A stretch of DNA of 64,000 nucleotides from Gentiana macrophylla (lineage: Eukaryota; Streptophyta; Magnoliopsida; Gentianales; Gentianaceae), in the NCBI GenBank assembly GCA_026214975.1, contig CM047806.1, forward strand, positions 100,433,832 to 100,497,831, in the 5' to 3' direction. How positions within the stretch are numbered: the first letter of the stretch is position 1; each line of letters starts with the position of its first letter. Under the pieces are notes generated by a model, which was given only the letters and a program-made list of their open reading frames with translations, was not told where the DNA came from and made no database searches. Shown one piece after another: positions 11,787-25,261 of this stretch. A program made the translations under genes and the position numbers.

Positions 11787-13960
11787 ATGGATAACAATCA
11801 ATCTGCAAGACAAATGCTTATGTGCAACATGGACAGGTTTGACGAATATAAAAGTCGTATGCAGGCATTTCTAGCACTACTCATGATGAAATGATGGATG
11901 TACTCACCGATGGACCAATTCAAATCACTCATATGCAAATCACAGTGGAGAACAAGTTCGAGTTGCAAAACCCAAATCTGAATGGACTAGTGATGATCGC
12001 AAGCGAAACAATCTTAACAATGTTGCCATGGACTTTATCCTCAGAACTCTTGACAGCAACATGTACTTGAAGGTGAAAGAATGCACTACTGCTAAAGAAA
12101 TGTGGGACAAACTTCATTAGTTTGTGAAGGAACAGATTCAATCAAGGAAAATAAAATTTCCGCTGCAAAACAAAAATTTGAGAATTTCAAGATGAAATCT
12201 GGAGAAACCATTGACCAAATGGAGACAAGATTCATGCTATCATGGATGAACTAGATCTACTCAAGATTGAATACTCAAATAAAGTAATCAACACAAGAAT
12301 CTTGAAGGCATTACCAATGTGTTTGGAAGATGAAGGTCACTCGCTATGGAAGAATCCAGAGACTTGATGTAGAAGACTCATTCAAGATCTTTTCAGATCT
12401 GAAAGCTTATGAATTCAAAGAAGATTTCACAACCACAACCGCAATAATCAAAGCTCTGGAAGAACCAAAGACCACAAAGACTTGCAAAGAAGATCAAATG
12501 AGATTCAAGAAAGCTCATCTAACAATCTTCATGAATTGGATGAAATGGAAGAACAAATGGCTCTAATGATGCACATAATTCAAAAATGAAAAGTGGATAC
12601 CAAATCACTCAAAAGTTCATCAAAAGGACTCTGAGAAAAGAAAAGACGATGAATACCTCTGTTTCAATCTGCAAGAAACCAGACATTATAAAGTCAATGT
12701 CCAGAATCGATCAAGAAGACACCACCAAGAAGAGTTGGTAGAAGAGCACTCCTTGCTTTGAGATGAATCAGACTATGAAGTTGGTACTGAAAGATTATCA
12801 GATGACACAGCTTTGATGGCACACATGGAAGATACAAATGAGGTATGTGAATCAAACTCTAAATACTCTTCAGCTCAGATTTCCACAATAAATGCATGTT
12901 CTTCGATTTGCACGACTCCAATCCAAAAATCTAGAATTAGAAGAAACTCTTGACGAGTTGATGAATCAGCTAGTAACCATACAAGCTGGTTATGAATCAA
13001 TCAAAGCTGAGAAAGAAAGTCTAATTCTTGAAGTTGAAAGATTGAAGTCTGAACTAAAGATGTTGAAATCCGACTAAAATCGATAAAGAAAAGATTCAAA
13101 GATCGACTCATCAGATCTGACAAGAATCGAATCGCTTTGCTCAATCAAGTTCAATTCATCGGATTCAAATCGGAAAACCATATAGAGACAAAACTGGTTT
13201 AGATTTGATCCACAACAATCTTCAAAGAATGGAACTAGCAAAATCTACTGACCTAGTACCAAAAGCGGTATTAAGTTTGTAAATGAGCAACTTCCACAAA
13301 TCGAGAAAATTGTCGAACCAAGAAAGCCAGATCACACAGATATAAATCGCTTTTCTAAGAAGACAACCGCATCTACCAACAAAGGTAAACCAAATGGTAG
13401 ATCACCAGTATCCAATGGAAACCGAAACGGCAAATCAAATGCCGATCCACAAAACCAATGAAGTCGGGAACCGTAAAAATTACAATCAAAGTGAATCCAA
13501 GAATGTCAATCATTCAAAGATTCACACATTTAGGGGAAAGGAAGACTATATCCCACCGATGATGATTGGAATTTTACTGAATTTGTTAATAAAACTGATG
13601 ATAACAATCATTCCGCATCGAAAACTTATCACAAGTTTCACCCAAAACTCACCGAGGACTAATCTCACTTCTCAAGATAAGTCTCAAAGACAAAGGTCAA
13701 TCCGGACTCGAAGATGTAGAATGATGGTTATCATTCTAGCTTTAATAACGGAAATCAACATGGAAACAAATTTCAGTCAGAAGATCTGAGAAATCATATA
13801 AATAAGACACAGTCCAAACATAGATACTATGGGAGTGTGGCTTACATATATGAAAACAAGTGCAACAATATCCGAAGAATCCCAAAAGGATATATTCCCG
13901 AGTTGTACTTGACAATCGACTTCCCATGGACCCAAACTGAGTTGGGTACCTAAAAACTTC
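11787..13960 (+). pseudogene. Copia B gag remnant (UBN2-type capsid, zinc knuckle, coiled coil)
   Basis: ATG at 11787 opens MDNNQSARQM. The capsid continues through frame changes with readable blocks such as EMMDVLTDGP, ECTTAKEMWDKLH, KFENFKMKSGETIDQM and FSDLKAYEFKEDF (to about 12430), typical of the UBN2 gag of copia elements. A degraded CCHC zinc knuckle (CFNLQETRHYKVN) is near 12660. An open 61-residue stretch at 12892-13077 is a strong heptad coiled coil (ELEETLDELMNQLV, EVERLKSELKMLKSD). The rest to 13960 is polar and broken. Gag would form the particle that packages element RNA. Many of the breaks may be consensus errors at CAG/CTG sites. Confidence 0.75.
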
Positions 13961-13969
13961 TAATTTTCA

Positions 13970-16900
13970 TTGCAGATATATGGTACTTTGACAAAGGGTT
14001 GCTCTGAGACACATGACAAAGAGCAAAGACTGCCTCAAGAAATTTTATTGCAAAGGATGGACCAAAAGTCAATTTTGGAAGTAAAGATAAACCTGGTTAC
14101 ACCAGAGGTTTTGGCACCTTAATCAGAAATGGACTTACAATAAAAACGATCTTATGTAGAAGGACTACACTACAATCTACTCAAAGACAAGTCAATTCTT
14201 TGATATGGGAACAAAGTTACTTTTGATAAAGATTTACTGCGTTGTCATCGCGAATCAGACTTATCAAGTTGTCCTAGCCGGAAGAAGAAAGGAAAACATG
14301 TATGTGGTAGATTGGACAACTGCCGTTGCTAAAACTTGTTTGCTCGTGCATACCAAATGAGAAATCAGTTGGTTATGGCACAAGAAACTGATTCATCTCA
14401 ATTTTGATGACATCAACACACTTGTTAAGCGCGACTAGTCATTGGACTACCGTAAATATCATATAAGAAGGACAGCTTATGTGATGCATGTCAACAAGGA
14501 AAACAAACAAAAGCAAGTTTCAAGACCAAATCTCAGCATTCAACAACCAGACATCTGGAATTGCTACACATGGATTTATTTGGACCTATTACACCAATTA
14601 GTATCAGTGGAAAGAAATATACATTGGTGGTAGTAGATGATTTTTCAAAATATACTTGGGTAATCTTTCTAACCAAGAAAAGTGAAACCAAGCAAAAGCT
14701 CACGTAACTTCTCAAGAGACTTCGAAATCGTAAAGGAGTTTCAGTTAAGATCTGATAAAGGAACTGAATTCCTCAACAGTGTAATTATTGAATACTGTGA
14801 AGAAAATGGTGTCTTACACCAACTTGCTGCCACAGGAACACCAGAACAAAATGGTGTAGCTGAAAGAAGAAACAGAACACTCAAAGAAGCTGGGAGGACT
14901 ATGATCTGTGAAGCTAAACTACCTGAAAGATATTGGGCAGAAGCAGTTAACACAGCTTGTTACACTCAGAACAGAGCTCTCATGAACAAGAGACATGAGA
15001 AGACTCCATATGAAATTTGGAATGGAAGAAAACCAAATGTTTCATACTTTCATGCTTTTGGAAGCAAATGTTTCATACACAATAATGGAAAAGATCAACT
15101 TCACGTTTTTCCAACCCAAAGCTGATGAAGGAATTTTCCTTGGATATTCAAGTGTCAGCAAAGCCTTTAGAGTACTAAATAAAAGGACACTCAAGCATGA
15201 GGAATCAATACACGTAGTATTTGATGAACCAAACTTCCTGGTGAAACAATCAAGACCGACTGTAACCCGTTTCGCTTTACTACCATGCCGTAACCGGGCC
15301 GATTGACGTTGGAAGACTACAAATTTCGAATGTTCGAGATCAAGACCACCTCGGTTTCCAATTGCTCAACAACTTGAACAACTTCATTCGATTCGATTGA
15401 ACAAGTTCAAGAAGAATCGATTGAACAAAATGCAAATCGCTTGATACAAACTCACACACATCAATGGATGAGAGATCACCTAAAGAACAAGTTATTGGTG
15501 ATACTCAAGTCGAGTTCGAACAAGACATCAACTAGATGCAATGATTGCATGCTTTCTATCTCGATCGAACCTAGAGAAATTGAAGAAGCCTTGAAAGATC
15601 CAGATTGGATATTAGCTATGCAAGAAGAACTCAATGAATTCGAGAGAAATCAAGTATGGGAATTGGTAGATAAACCAATTCATGTCAATGTTATTGGAAC
15701 CAAATGGGTTTTCAGAAATAAACTTGATGAAGATGGGAACATCATCGAAAACAAAGCCGGACTTGTAGCCAAAGGATACTCTCAAGCGTAAGGGATAGAC
15801 TTTGATGAAACTTATGCACAGGGCTGCAAGACTAGAAGCAATCGACTATTTCTTGCTTATGCAACTCACAAGAAATTCAAAGTTTATCGATGGATGTCAA
15901 AAGTGCGTTTAAATGGAATTCTTGAAGAAGAAGTATATGTTCAAAGAACCACCCGGATTTGAAATCAAAGATCAAACAGATAAAGTTTTCTACTAAGGAA
16001 AGCTCTTTATAGACTTAAACAAGCACCGAGAGCTTGATACGAAACTCTATCTCGCTTTAGTGGATAATGGATTTATCAAAGGAACAATCGACAAAACCTT
16101 ATTCAGATGAAGAATGGAGAAGATACTCTACTTGTTCAAATTTATGTTGATGATATCATTTTTGGATCGAGAAAATGAATAGTTATGTGAGAAATTTGCA
16201 AGCTTGATGAAAAGCAAATTTCGAGATGAGTATGATGGGAGAATTAAATTACTTCTTAGGATAGCAAGTTAAACAATTAATCGATGGAATTTTCATTCAC
16301 CAAACCGAATATACAAGGAACTTATCAAAAGTTTGGTATGGAGAAATCTCTCTCGAATTTCTACACCAATGGGGACCAACATCAGTTAGATGAAGACAAA
16401 GAAGGTAAAGATGTTGATCAAACACTCTACGAAGGATGATTGGAAGCTTACTCTATCTTACGACAAGTAGGCCGACCATATCTTTTATCGCCGGTGTATG
16501 TGCAAGATTTCATCAAGACCAAAGGAAAGTCATCTCACGCTTGTGAAAAGAACTTTGAAATATCCGAAAGACACATATGGTGTTGGAATTTGGTATTCAA
16601 AAGAAGGAGAATTCAAGCTAATTTCTTATTCGATCAGATTCGCACTATGCCGGATGCAAAGTGACGAAAAAGCACATCGAGACACATGTCGCTTATTGGG
16701 AAATAGACTTGTGTCATGGTTTAGCAAGAAGCAAAACTCTATTTCAACTTCAACAATGGTTTGAGTATATAGCAATGAAAGTTGTTGTGCTCAAGTTTTA
16801 TGGATCGATAAAGAATTAAGAGACTATGGGATAGAAGAAGGAACAATTCTATATAATGTGTGATAACACAAGTGCAATTGCAATTACCGCAAATCCAGCT

Positions 16901-17090
16901 TTTACACTCAAGGATCGAAGCACATTGATGTCCGTCACCACTTCATAAGAGATCATGCAGAGAGAAGAAGGATATAATGATTCTTTATGTACCTCATCAA
17001 GATCGGTTGGCGATATCTTTACAAAACCATTGGACAAAGAAAGATTTGCCAAATTAAGAACTGAGTTGGGAATAATCAAAGTCAGCTAAG
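13970..17090 (+). pseudogene. Copia B pol remnant (protease, integrase, RT, RNase H)
   Basis: Protease begins near 13978 with WYFDKG in place of the usual DSG-type site. The GAG-pre-integrase zinc region lies at about 14360-14520. The integrase core is the best part, open at 14682-15125, with DKGTEFLN, GTPEQNGVAERRNRTL and PYEIWNGRKPN. RT begins near 15560 (EIEEALKDPDWILAMQEEL, GTKWVFRNKLDEDG) and retains IYVDDIIFGSRK near 16140. RNase H (16540-17085) retains GVGIWYSKEGEFKLISYS, GNRLVSWFSKKQNSIST and CDNTSAIAITANP. Frame is lost at least ten times. In the RNase H part nearly every break sits where the family normally has CAG or CTG and this sequence has CG. The protein would copy and integrate the element. 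Confidence 0.82.
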
Positions 17091-17576
17091 TTAGTTAAGC
17101 CAGAGATTCGTCAAGGGGATTAATCTTTGTTATGTTGGTGCGCTCACTTAATGAGATTAGTCATTGACATCAACAATCTCAAATCGACAAGTCAAGAATT
17201 TGACAAAATCGAATAATTTGATGGAACCGAATTACCTCTAAAATCGACTCAACATCGATCGCCATTCCAATCAAATTTAGTCAAAGGTTGATAAGATAGA
17301 ATCAACAAATGTTATATCGCATTAATTTACCACGCTTCTTTTGTCGAAATTTCGTGTGTACACCCCACGATTGTCGAATCGTACACGCGCCTCGGTTATC
17401 TAAACCATCATGGAATTTGAAAAGTTGTACCACTCAACCGCCAATATATCCTACCTATTTATTCAACCTCCATTCACACTATTCTCTATCAAAATTCAAA
17501 ATTATTTTCAGAAAGCAAAATAGACTCTTTGCAACCTTCTCTTTCAAAAATCAAACTTTTGTGTTCACACTCAGAT

Positions 17577-18500
17577 ATGGCCACTTCAGATGATTCGAAA
17601 GACAAACGATTGATCACAGAGCTGGATGAACTAACACTCGAAATGTATGAAGGTATGTGTCAAAACACCTTGTTAGCCAGCTGTGTACGAGATAAAATCG
17701 AAAAACAACCAGGATTGAACAACGTTCTCGAAGTTCGTTTCAAAGAAAGACGAGATGTGGAAGGCATTTTGCAATTCTGGCAAAACATGCGATTAGTCAG
17801 AGACTCCTTGACAACTACTGTTCGTGGAGATCGCATTGTACTCAATGAAAGAGTATTGAGATCACTTTTTGGCTTTGCAAATACAACAACAACTTCAACA
17901 GAGTTAACCACCCTACCATTGAAGAAAGAAGCTTTTCTCGCAATGATTACTTTGTCTACAGAACCAATCGTACCTGGTATTCATGTCGACAAAATCAAAC
18001 CGGAATTTGGAAATCTCAGCAGATGGCTCAGCAAACACGTCATTGGAAAATCCAAAGGGATTAACATACTTTCAGAAGAAAATATCTTGCTGATGAACAT
18101 AATCTGGGATAATGTAGAATTTAATTGGGCAGGTTATATAGTCAATCAGTTCAAGAAGCAACACTTAGCTGAATTAGACAGTGTGAAAAGAGCTCAAGCT
18201 GAAGGACAAGTAACTGATGGCAGATTCCGACTGAAGAAGACTCTTAGTGGAATCATTCAGTTTTACTTAGAAAGAATTAAGGAAGGGAAGCAGGCAAGGC
18301 CAACTGCAACATCGAAGGAAATCGCAGAAACAACTTCCCAACCTGAAGCAAGTCGATTAAGCGTGTCTCAAAGCAGAAGTCGAACACAAAGGACTAAGCG
18401 AAAAAAGTCAATCCACTCAAGGAAGATCGGTTGCAAGATGTTTGTACCTGAAATCTCAAGTGAGAAAGCACCAACCGAGGGGAACAACAACATCAACTAA
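17577..18500 (+). CDS. Copia B extra 3' ORF, intact 307 residues, function unknown
   Basis: The frame is open upstream too, but ATG at 17577 (MATSDDSKDKRLITELDELT) is the most natural start. It lies about 490 bp after RNase H, where SIRE-lineage elements carry an additional (formerly 'env-like') ORF. The product is soluble-looking, with no signal peptide or membrane segment. The N-terminal 200 residues are mixed alpha/beta (VRGDRIVLNERVLRSLFGFA, NLSRWLSKHVIGKSKGINIL), a pattern loosely like the 'putative plant transposon protein' domains, and the C-terminal 70 are basic and Ser/Arg/Lys-rich. It is the longest unbroken ORF in Copia B and stands out against the damaged gag-pol. Similar sequence continues, broken, to about 19985, so the ancestral protein was probably longer. 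I assign no function. Confidence 0.6.
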   Translation: MATSDDSKDKRLITELDELTLEMYEGMCQNTLLASCVRDKIEKQPGLNNVLEVRFKERRDVEGILQFWQNMRLVRDSLTTTVRGDRIVLNERVLRSLFGFANTTTTSTELTTLPLKKEAFLAMITLSTEPIVPGIHVDKIKPEFGNLSRWLSKHVIGKSKGINILSEENILLMNIIWDNVEFNWAGYIVNQFKKQHLAELDSVKRAQAEGQVTDGRFRLKKTLSGIIQFYLERIKEGKQARPTATSKEIAETTSQPEASRLSVSQSRSRTQRTKRKKSIHSRKIGCKMFVPEISSEKAPTEGNNNIN

Positions 18501-19985
18501 AAACTAACGATACTCAAGAGAATGTCACTGCACGACCATACTTCTCGATACAAACAAAGAATCGGTTCAACAATCAAGACTCGATCTTAGAAAGTGACAA
18601 AATCATTAAGTTGATGAAATTAAAAATTCAACCGTAAGGGTCTCGAGATGTCGCTTACAGTCAAGAGAAATTACTCTTAGAGAAATTGGAAGTTAGAGAT
18701 CTTTACTCTCTTTTCCTATTACGAAATTTCTTGACAACTGCTTTCAAAGGATTTACCGAACTAGCAAAAGAAGAGAATCGAGGCACATCATCCAAAGACA
18801 CTCAAAGAAAAGGATGATGATGACCATGATAAGTCAAGAAAAGAAGTCGATGATACTACGCTTTTGCAAACAAATCACTCAACCTCAACCTCTTACAACG
18901 CAAATCGCACCCACGAAGAAGGATTGCCGCTTGGAAATCGGACAATCGACAATCGACAAGCGGTGATGAAAACAGATAAACCGATGGTTATTAATGATAA
19001 TACTCGTGATAAGGATCAAATAGAAGCTACATATGATCCTCCGATTTTATATCTAAGGATGAATTGGCCGAGTTCATGAAAATTTGAAAATTGTACTCGG
19101 TCAAAGAGATACACAGAATGGCCTTTTATCAAGCATCTCTCGGATATCTTGATTATAGAACTAGAACTGATGTTTCAGTTCATGCAAGACTAGAGATGAT
19201 TCACAAATCAAGCTCAAGTTCTGCTTCAGAGATTGTGTTACCCAAACAACAACTCGAAAATTCAACCGCAGTAGATAGAGAAACTCATACTCAGGCTCAT
19301 TGACATATGAATCAGCATATCTACGGGTTAGAAACTCACTTAAAGAAGTACTTGCTTCTCAAATGATGATTTTTAAGATCAAAAAGCAACCCATGCCCTG
19401 GTAGATCAGGTTATATGATGCCAAAAAGGGAAGTCAAGAAGAAAAGCTCAAATTACTTAGAGAAATGAAGCGACTTGAAGAAGAATTACAAAGATACAGA
19501 TCGATCCTAAATTTTTGAAGAAAGAGTTAATCGATGATCAACTTATTTAAAAATACAATCAACTCCGAGAGCAGAAGAGTTACTCTTACAAAGGATCTGT
19601 GGACACAGTTTATCAAAGATTACAATCCTATTAAAGCCAAGTACAGGGACATGACAACTGAAGAATCCCTGAACTACTTTTTATCTGATTTGTTCTCAAA
19701 GCAGAAAATGGCACAATATAAGAAGAATCAGAGGATTGATGATAAACTGAAGATTAAAGACAAGACTCGAATGATGAAAGGCGATCTAGTAGAATTTGAA
19801 AATTACTACTTGAAAGACTCAAGCTTACCCAAGCTAATTCAATGGAAAAGATGGAAAGAAAGTAGTCAAGTTGACTACACCTTTTCAAAAGAAGACTCCA
19901 AGCTTGAAGAAGATTTTCGCTTGTATGACAAAGCAAAATGATATGACTCACTCATGCAAAAAGCTAAGAAGAAGCTTAGTCTTTA
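18501..19985 (+). pseudogene. Broken continuation of the Copia B extra ORF
   Basis: Open pieces at 18864-19079, 19091-19303 and 19534-19941 lie in different frames. They are rich in Lys, Glu, Asp and Ser. The last (DLWTQFIKDYNPIKAKYRDM, MAQYKKNQRIDDKLKIKDKT) looks helical. They read as one C-terminal region interrupted by frameshifts. No catalytic motif is visible. Confidence 0.5.
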
Positions 19986-20106
19986 ATCACAATTATTTGA
20001 ACAAATTGTACTTATCCGCTTTTTGCTCATTCTAATGAAAACAAGTTTTCGAGCTTTTACATTGTTTTGATCTTTAAGCTTTTCTTTTAGGGAGAGTTTT
20101 GGCATA

Positions 20107-20121
20107 ATCAAAAAGGGAAAT
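20107..20121 (+). other. Copia B polypurine tract
   Basis: ATCAAAAAGGGAAAT directly precedes the 3' LTR, the place and composition for priming plus-strand DNA. It resembles the A/G tract usual in SIRE-lineage elements. Confidence 0.75.
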
Positions 20122-22660
20122 TGTTGGAAATAAAATTTATGTTTTGATGATAATTCATCTTATTTGTTAAAATACTATCTTAACCCCATTGATGAAGTCT
20201 TTGAAGCCAATTTGTTATAGTGGAAAGCTAAAAGATGTCTAGAATCGAATGTATAAGTTTTACTAGAGTCCGATATTTGTATAGGTTACATCGGACAAGC
20301 AATCGTAATTATTAGTGTGTCGTAAAAGCAAAACTGGAAATCATTTAGAAAATCGGAAATCATCTGACAAGCAAATCGACTCGTAATACACCTACATGGA
20401 ATCAAGAAGGTAAGTTCACTGAGAGTTACGAGACTCGGTTGGCTTATCTATAAGATTGAAGAACCGAGGACACAGACTCGCTTATTGAAGAATGAAGAAC
20501 CGAGGTTCAAACTCAATTATGAAGATTATAAGTCGAGATCAGTAAAGTTAGACTTCGAGCAAGATTGTGGTGACTCGAATCGACTTTATAGATCTTGTTG
20601 AAGACCTAAGAATCATAAGGACAATGAATTCTTAGATGATAATGAATCATGGTGTACTCGATTAAGTCAATAATAATCGATGAAAAATCCGAGTATCGAT
20701 ATTTGAAGAAGAATAAAATCTCGCCAATGCTCCAAGTCAGTCAGGAAACTGACAAAAGAAAAACTCGGTATAAAACTGATAAGGAAACTCAGTTTTATGA
20801 GTCAGCCATCCAACAAAGCGAACGTCGATCGAACGTTATAAAGAAAGCAATTTCATTGGATGTGTTACTGACACAGCAGAACGGTCAGAAAATATAGCCG
20901 TTGCAAGATAGACGTTGATACAATTCAAATTGAAGCCAGTTGGACTTCACACTATAAATAGAAGACTTTGCACTAAGAGTATCTCCACTCATAAAGCTTT
21001 ATGAGTGTGACACATCATACAATTTGTAAACCTTTTCACTACAAACCTTTTCTTCACAATCATAAACCTCTTACACTGCCACATCATCACTTTATAAACA
21101 TTTATATAAACCTTTTCAACTTTATAAAAACTTTTTATAATATGAACCCACTTTATAAATATTAATTATTTCATAAAACAAATTTCATTTTTTTTTCTTC
21201 AAAAAACATACAACATTATTACACTTAAATAAAACAACATTATTACACAGCAACGGATAAGCGTCAATGGCTAATTTAATAGAGTAATGATACGAGCATA
21301 ATGGTTGTGCAACAACGAGTGATAAACGATGATCTGCATCGTTGATAATGTTAGATTTACATAATGATCAATAACTCATTATAATCAATCAGTGATATCT
21401 CATTGTATCATATTACATTATATCACACACACTGTGTCCAGATTCATTACATAATTTAATATATTTTTTACTTCATAATTGCTGTTTATTAACAGACGTG
21501 GGAATGGAAAAAAAAACATAATAAAAATTCTCAAAAAAAAAAAAATAAAGAATGCGTTCAAAAAAAAGAAGAATACCTTTCAACAAAAAAAAAAAAATAA
21601 AGAGTAAAGAAATGAACCTATCATTGTCAGAACTTAAAAAAGAAAAAGCAAAATTCCAGCTGGCACTTCATCAACCGGTTGAGGCAGATGAACCTATTCC
21701 ATAAAGCTTTGCATTGTCAGCATTATCCCAATGGTAAAAACCTTTTATTAAAGCTTTATAAAAAAACATAAACCCACCATTGTGGATGGCCTAACAACAA
21801 ATATATAGAACAGAGCATATACAAGAATTAACAAGCAATTTTGTGCATCAGTCTATTGAATTATCATCTCTGAACTATAACAAGATCACATCTAGTATTT
21901 CTTCAAGTGTTCAAGCTACAAGAATTTATCAAGGATTAAACACTTTGAAGAACCACAAACAAGAATCAACTTATTGATTCTCACCCAACTTTGATTCTAC
22001 ATCAAAGGTTTTAGACTGTGAAGAAACCGGGAAGGTTTCGCCAAGGACAATTGTGACAAGCAATCGGGTAGATTGTGTTTGTAGTGGAAGGCGGTGAAGA
22101 GGCAATCCTACCCTCTAAGGACCAAAGGTTCAAGCATTTGAAGAAGCGACAATTCTACCTGCTTACAACTGCTTTTAGATAGTGAAGTAGGGATTAGCCA
22201 AGGACTATTGTTTAGGAATTTTTGTAACAGTTCACCTCAAGAAGTTCTAGTGGAATTTTCCTCCGCACCATAGGGAAGAGAGGGCGTCTGAGATTACACC
22301 ACTGGAACCTCTATAATTCTCATCTTATTTACTTTACGCACTTATTTATTTATTCAAAGATTTACTTACAAAGACATTGTGATACTTGATTGTTATACAC
22401 CTCACGATCCACAATCGACATTCACTGAGTTCGATTCACAACACTCGATTTTCATGATAGAATAACAAGATCAAGAAGAAGGCTAAAAACATATCCGGCG
22501 CCGGTTGACTCGGTTTGACTTAAGTCGGTTTGACTTAATCTCACTTTGTCGACTTAACTCCACACAAGTTTTTAAGCTGAATCATAATTTGTTTTAAATC
22601 CAGTTTAGGGACAAGTTTATTCACCCTCTAAACTTGTGTTAGCCTTTTCAGGGACCAACA
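20122..22660 (+). repeat. Copia B 3' LTR, with MITE insertion
   Basis: Same family as 9932-11667, enlarged by the 815-bp insert at 20977-21791. It ends GGGACCAACA before the TAAAC target repeat. Confidence 0.88.
20977..21791. mobile_element. PIF/Harbinger-like (Tourist-type) MITE
   Basis: The insert is defined by comparison with the 5' LTR, which lacks it. It is flanked by TAA on both sides (20974-20976, 21792-21794), the 3-bp target duplication of PIF/Harbinger elements. Ends are GAGTATCTCCACTC and, inverted, GGCCATCCACAATGG, similar to the GAGCATCYCCAATGG-type termini of the group. The content is AT-rich with repeated AAACCTTTT words and no ORF. The middle (about 21255-21480) has a different texture and could be a further small insertion. 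Confidence 0.8.
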
Positions 22661-24549
22661 TAAACCATTTGTCTTAATAGTTTATGAAGTGTTACATATA
22701 CATTTTCAGCATTACTTAGTGATTTTGACTTTATCAGACAAAAGTCCGAGTCTCAGAATCGTATACAAATGTCATATTCACTTTATTTAAGGCAACGCTT
22801 TGAAAGTGAATCTATTTGTTCCAACGAATCTGAAAATAGAAATTATATTTCTTTGATAATCAAGGATTAAAATCCGAAATTTATTTTCTTATATCACTCC
22901 AACTATCTCAGCTGAAATAACAGCCTGTTGTCTACTATTCATCATGAATGCCCAGCTACCTTGTTCTTACAAAAGAACTTTAGCTTCCGAGTCATATCAC
23001 TCGGTTAAGAAAGTCTCTATGGATTCATAGGTTAGTGATCCGAAATCCCTTTCCTTATCCTATACTTTCTTTTATTAATATTTCGATTTAGCCTTTAACT
23101 TATTTAGTTTAGATAACTTATACTTGTAGATATTTATCTTCCCATTCTTGGCTTTCTGAAAAGGAAATGACCGTGAACTAGCAGTTCATTTGAGTAGACA
23201 CTACTCGTGAACTGTGAGATGTCCAGTGAGATTGATACCAGATCATTCTCGTCATCTTTGAACTAAATTTTCTTTGTTTCTCATTCGACACGAGTGACAT
23301 TCTTATCAATGCCACTTAAGTTTGAAGGCTTAAGAGGGAAATCCTTCATAAAAAATTAATTGCATTCTCGATTAACAAGTTCAACGTTCTTGTTACTTTT
23401 CCACTTTTACGAAGTCATTATCAATCTATTTATCGTGTTTATCAGTTTAGATACCTTGAGATGATATGTAGTTGCAAAATAATTTATGACAGAAATATAT
23501 ATCAAATCATACACCACAACATATAATAATTTAGGAATAATAAACGTGATGTCATGCAGTGCTGCCTCAGGGTAGGTGAAAGAGGTGACGATTAAATTGA
23601 GACAATCTCTCTCAACAACTAACTGAGAATCAGACAACTCTATTTAATTGCTGATTACCTTTCTTTTTCAGCCAAGATATTTCCTAAAATATCCTTCGAG
23701 TGTTACCTACTATTTCGAGATCTCAAAGTACGCCCGAGTATGCGCCTCGTGGTCGGTCGGTGACTCGACGAGTACCCAAAATCCTATCCTTTCGGAGACC
23801 AAGCCTTGAATTTTGATAGCGGTGAAGGCCATCCGAAGAGGGCGAAATCAAAGCGCACGAGGCGTCACCATTCTCTCACGTGCTTGTGCCAACGATAGAG
23901 GCCGTGGGGGTCGGTTGCCACCTTCCCCGCTCCCACTCGTTATTTTGAAAATTAGGTAGTCTTATTAGGATTTTCAGAATTTCTTAATCATCCGAAAAAC
24001 AATAAATCATGAATATTTAAATTAATCCTCCCACTAGTTCATCGGTTTCAAATACCGTCTAACTAGTGTCACTATATTCACGATTTTCCAATTTTACGGA
24101 TTTATTAAAATTTCTTGTGTAGACGCTACACAATTAAAATTCACCAAGAATTTTATAATCCTAATACATTAGGACTTTATGAATTTTTCTAATAATTCGA
24201 AAAACAATAAATCACCAAATTAAAGCTCCCACTAGTTAATCGGTTTCAAATACCGTCTAACTAGTGACACTACATTCGTGATTTTCCAATTTATCGATTA
24301 TTTAGAAATTTCTTGTGTAGACACTACACAACAAAAATTCACAAAAGAATTTTAAAGTCCTAATTAGTCATGATAAAATTTTAGGATCGTAGAATTTTAT
24401 CTCAATAATTTGAAACAATAAATCTTGAAAGGCAATCACCAACTTATCGGTATTAAACCTTGGCTGAGCTTTAACCGAGTTCACCGAGCGGTGTTGGGAT
24501 TGGCTAAGCCGACTGTCCTCTTCGTTGGTTCATATACATTTCTTTGGAT

Positions 24550-24706
24550 GAATCGGGCTAAGGCGCCCGTTGAGCGAAACTCGCCGGATAGCTTGACCTT
24601 GCCGGACCCCGACGCGTGCGGTGTGCGGGTCTTTGGTTGAAAATCGGGCTAAGGTTGCCCCATTAAGCCTCAAATTCGCGGATAGCTTGACCTTGCCGGA
24701 CCCCGT
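24550..24706. repeat. Tandem duplication of about 100 bp in Copia A
   Basis: AATCGGGCTAAGG starts both units (24550 and 24641), and GGATAGCTTGACCTTGCCGG recurs in each (24586 and 24674). The GC content is well above that of the surrounding element. Confidence 0.7.
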
Positions 24707-25261
24707 GGCTAACCCCGCACTTGGGCGGACAAGTCGAGTCGAGCCAAGCCCCATTGACCTCCCGAACCAATTTTCGAACCTTTTGCTCGGTTGGTGTCCA
24801 ACTTTTTCCGGATTTTTCAATATTTCAATTATTAAAATTCTTTTATGTAATACTACATAATTAAAATCCATGAATGATTTTTAGATCCCAAAATAAAATT
24901 TACCGAGTAAATTTTATTTTATCATGTAATTTTATATCCCGATAAAATTCCGTTCGTTTAATTAATTTAATTTGTTATTAATCTAAATTAATTATCGTGT
25001 TCATACATGTCTAATTAATATCAATATTAATTTTCTACATACATATCTTTAGAAGTGAAATTCATGAATATGATGCGTGTCATGGCATGATTATCTCACA
25101 TAAATTATCAAACATGAAAATAAATGCGTAAAAGTAACCAATCGGTGAGATGGACCATTTTTACTCCTGCAGTATGTAATCTATTAAATAAACAATTAAA
25201 CCCTAAATTATTTGCAATGTACGCAAGGTATAAATTTTCTGCTTCATATCTTCAATAAAAA

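Larger units (their letters stand above)
9932..22660 (+). mobile_element. Copia B: forward SIRE-like Ty1/copia element with an extra 3' ORF
   Basis: LTRs 9932-11667 and 20122-22660 begin TGTTGGAAATAAAATTT and end GGGACCAACA. Flanking bases GAAAC (9927-9931) and TAAAC (22661-22665) form a 5-bp target duplication with one mismatch. The related Copia C sequence near 41785 shows the uninterrupted site when read in reverse. A tRNA-iMet-type primer site follows the 5' LTR, and AAAAAGGGAAAT precedes the 3' LTR. Internal order is gag, protease, integrase, RT, RNase H, then an extra ORF, as in the SIRE/Maximus lineage. Large LTRs, the coiled-coil stretch after gag and the polypurine tract also fit that lineage. 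The 3' LTR is enlarged by a Harbinger-like MITE. Confidence 0.85.

Noticed and set aside
24425..24871. Overlapping open frames on both strands in a GC-richer patch
   Set aside because: They cross a tandem duplication in the non-coding interior of Copia A and show no known domain.
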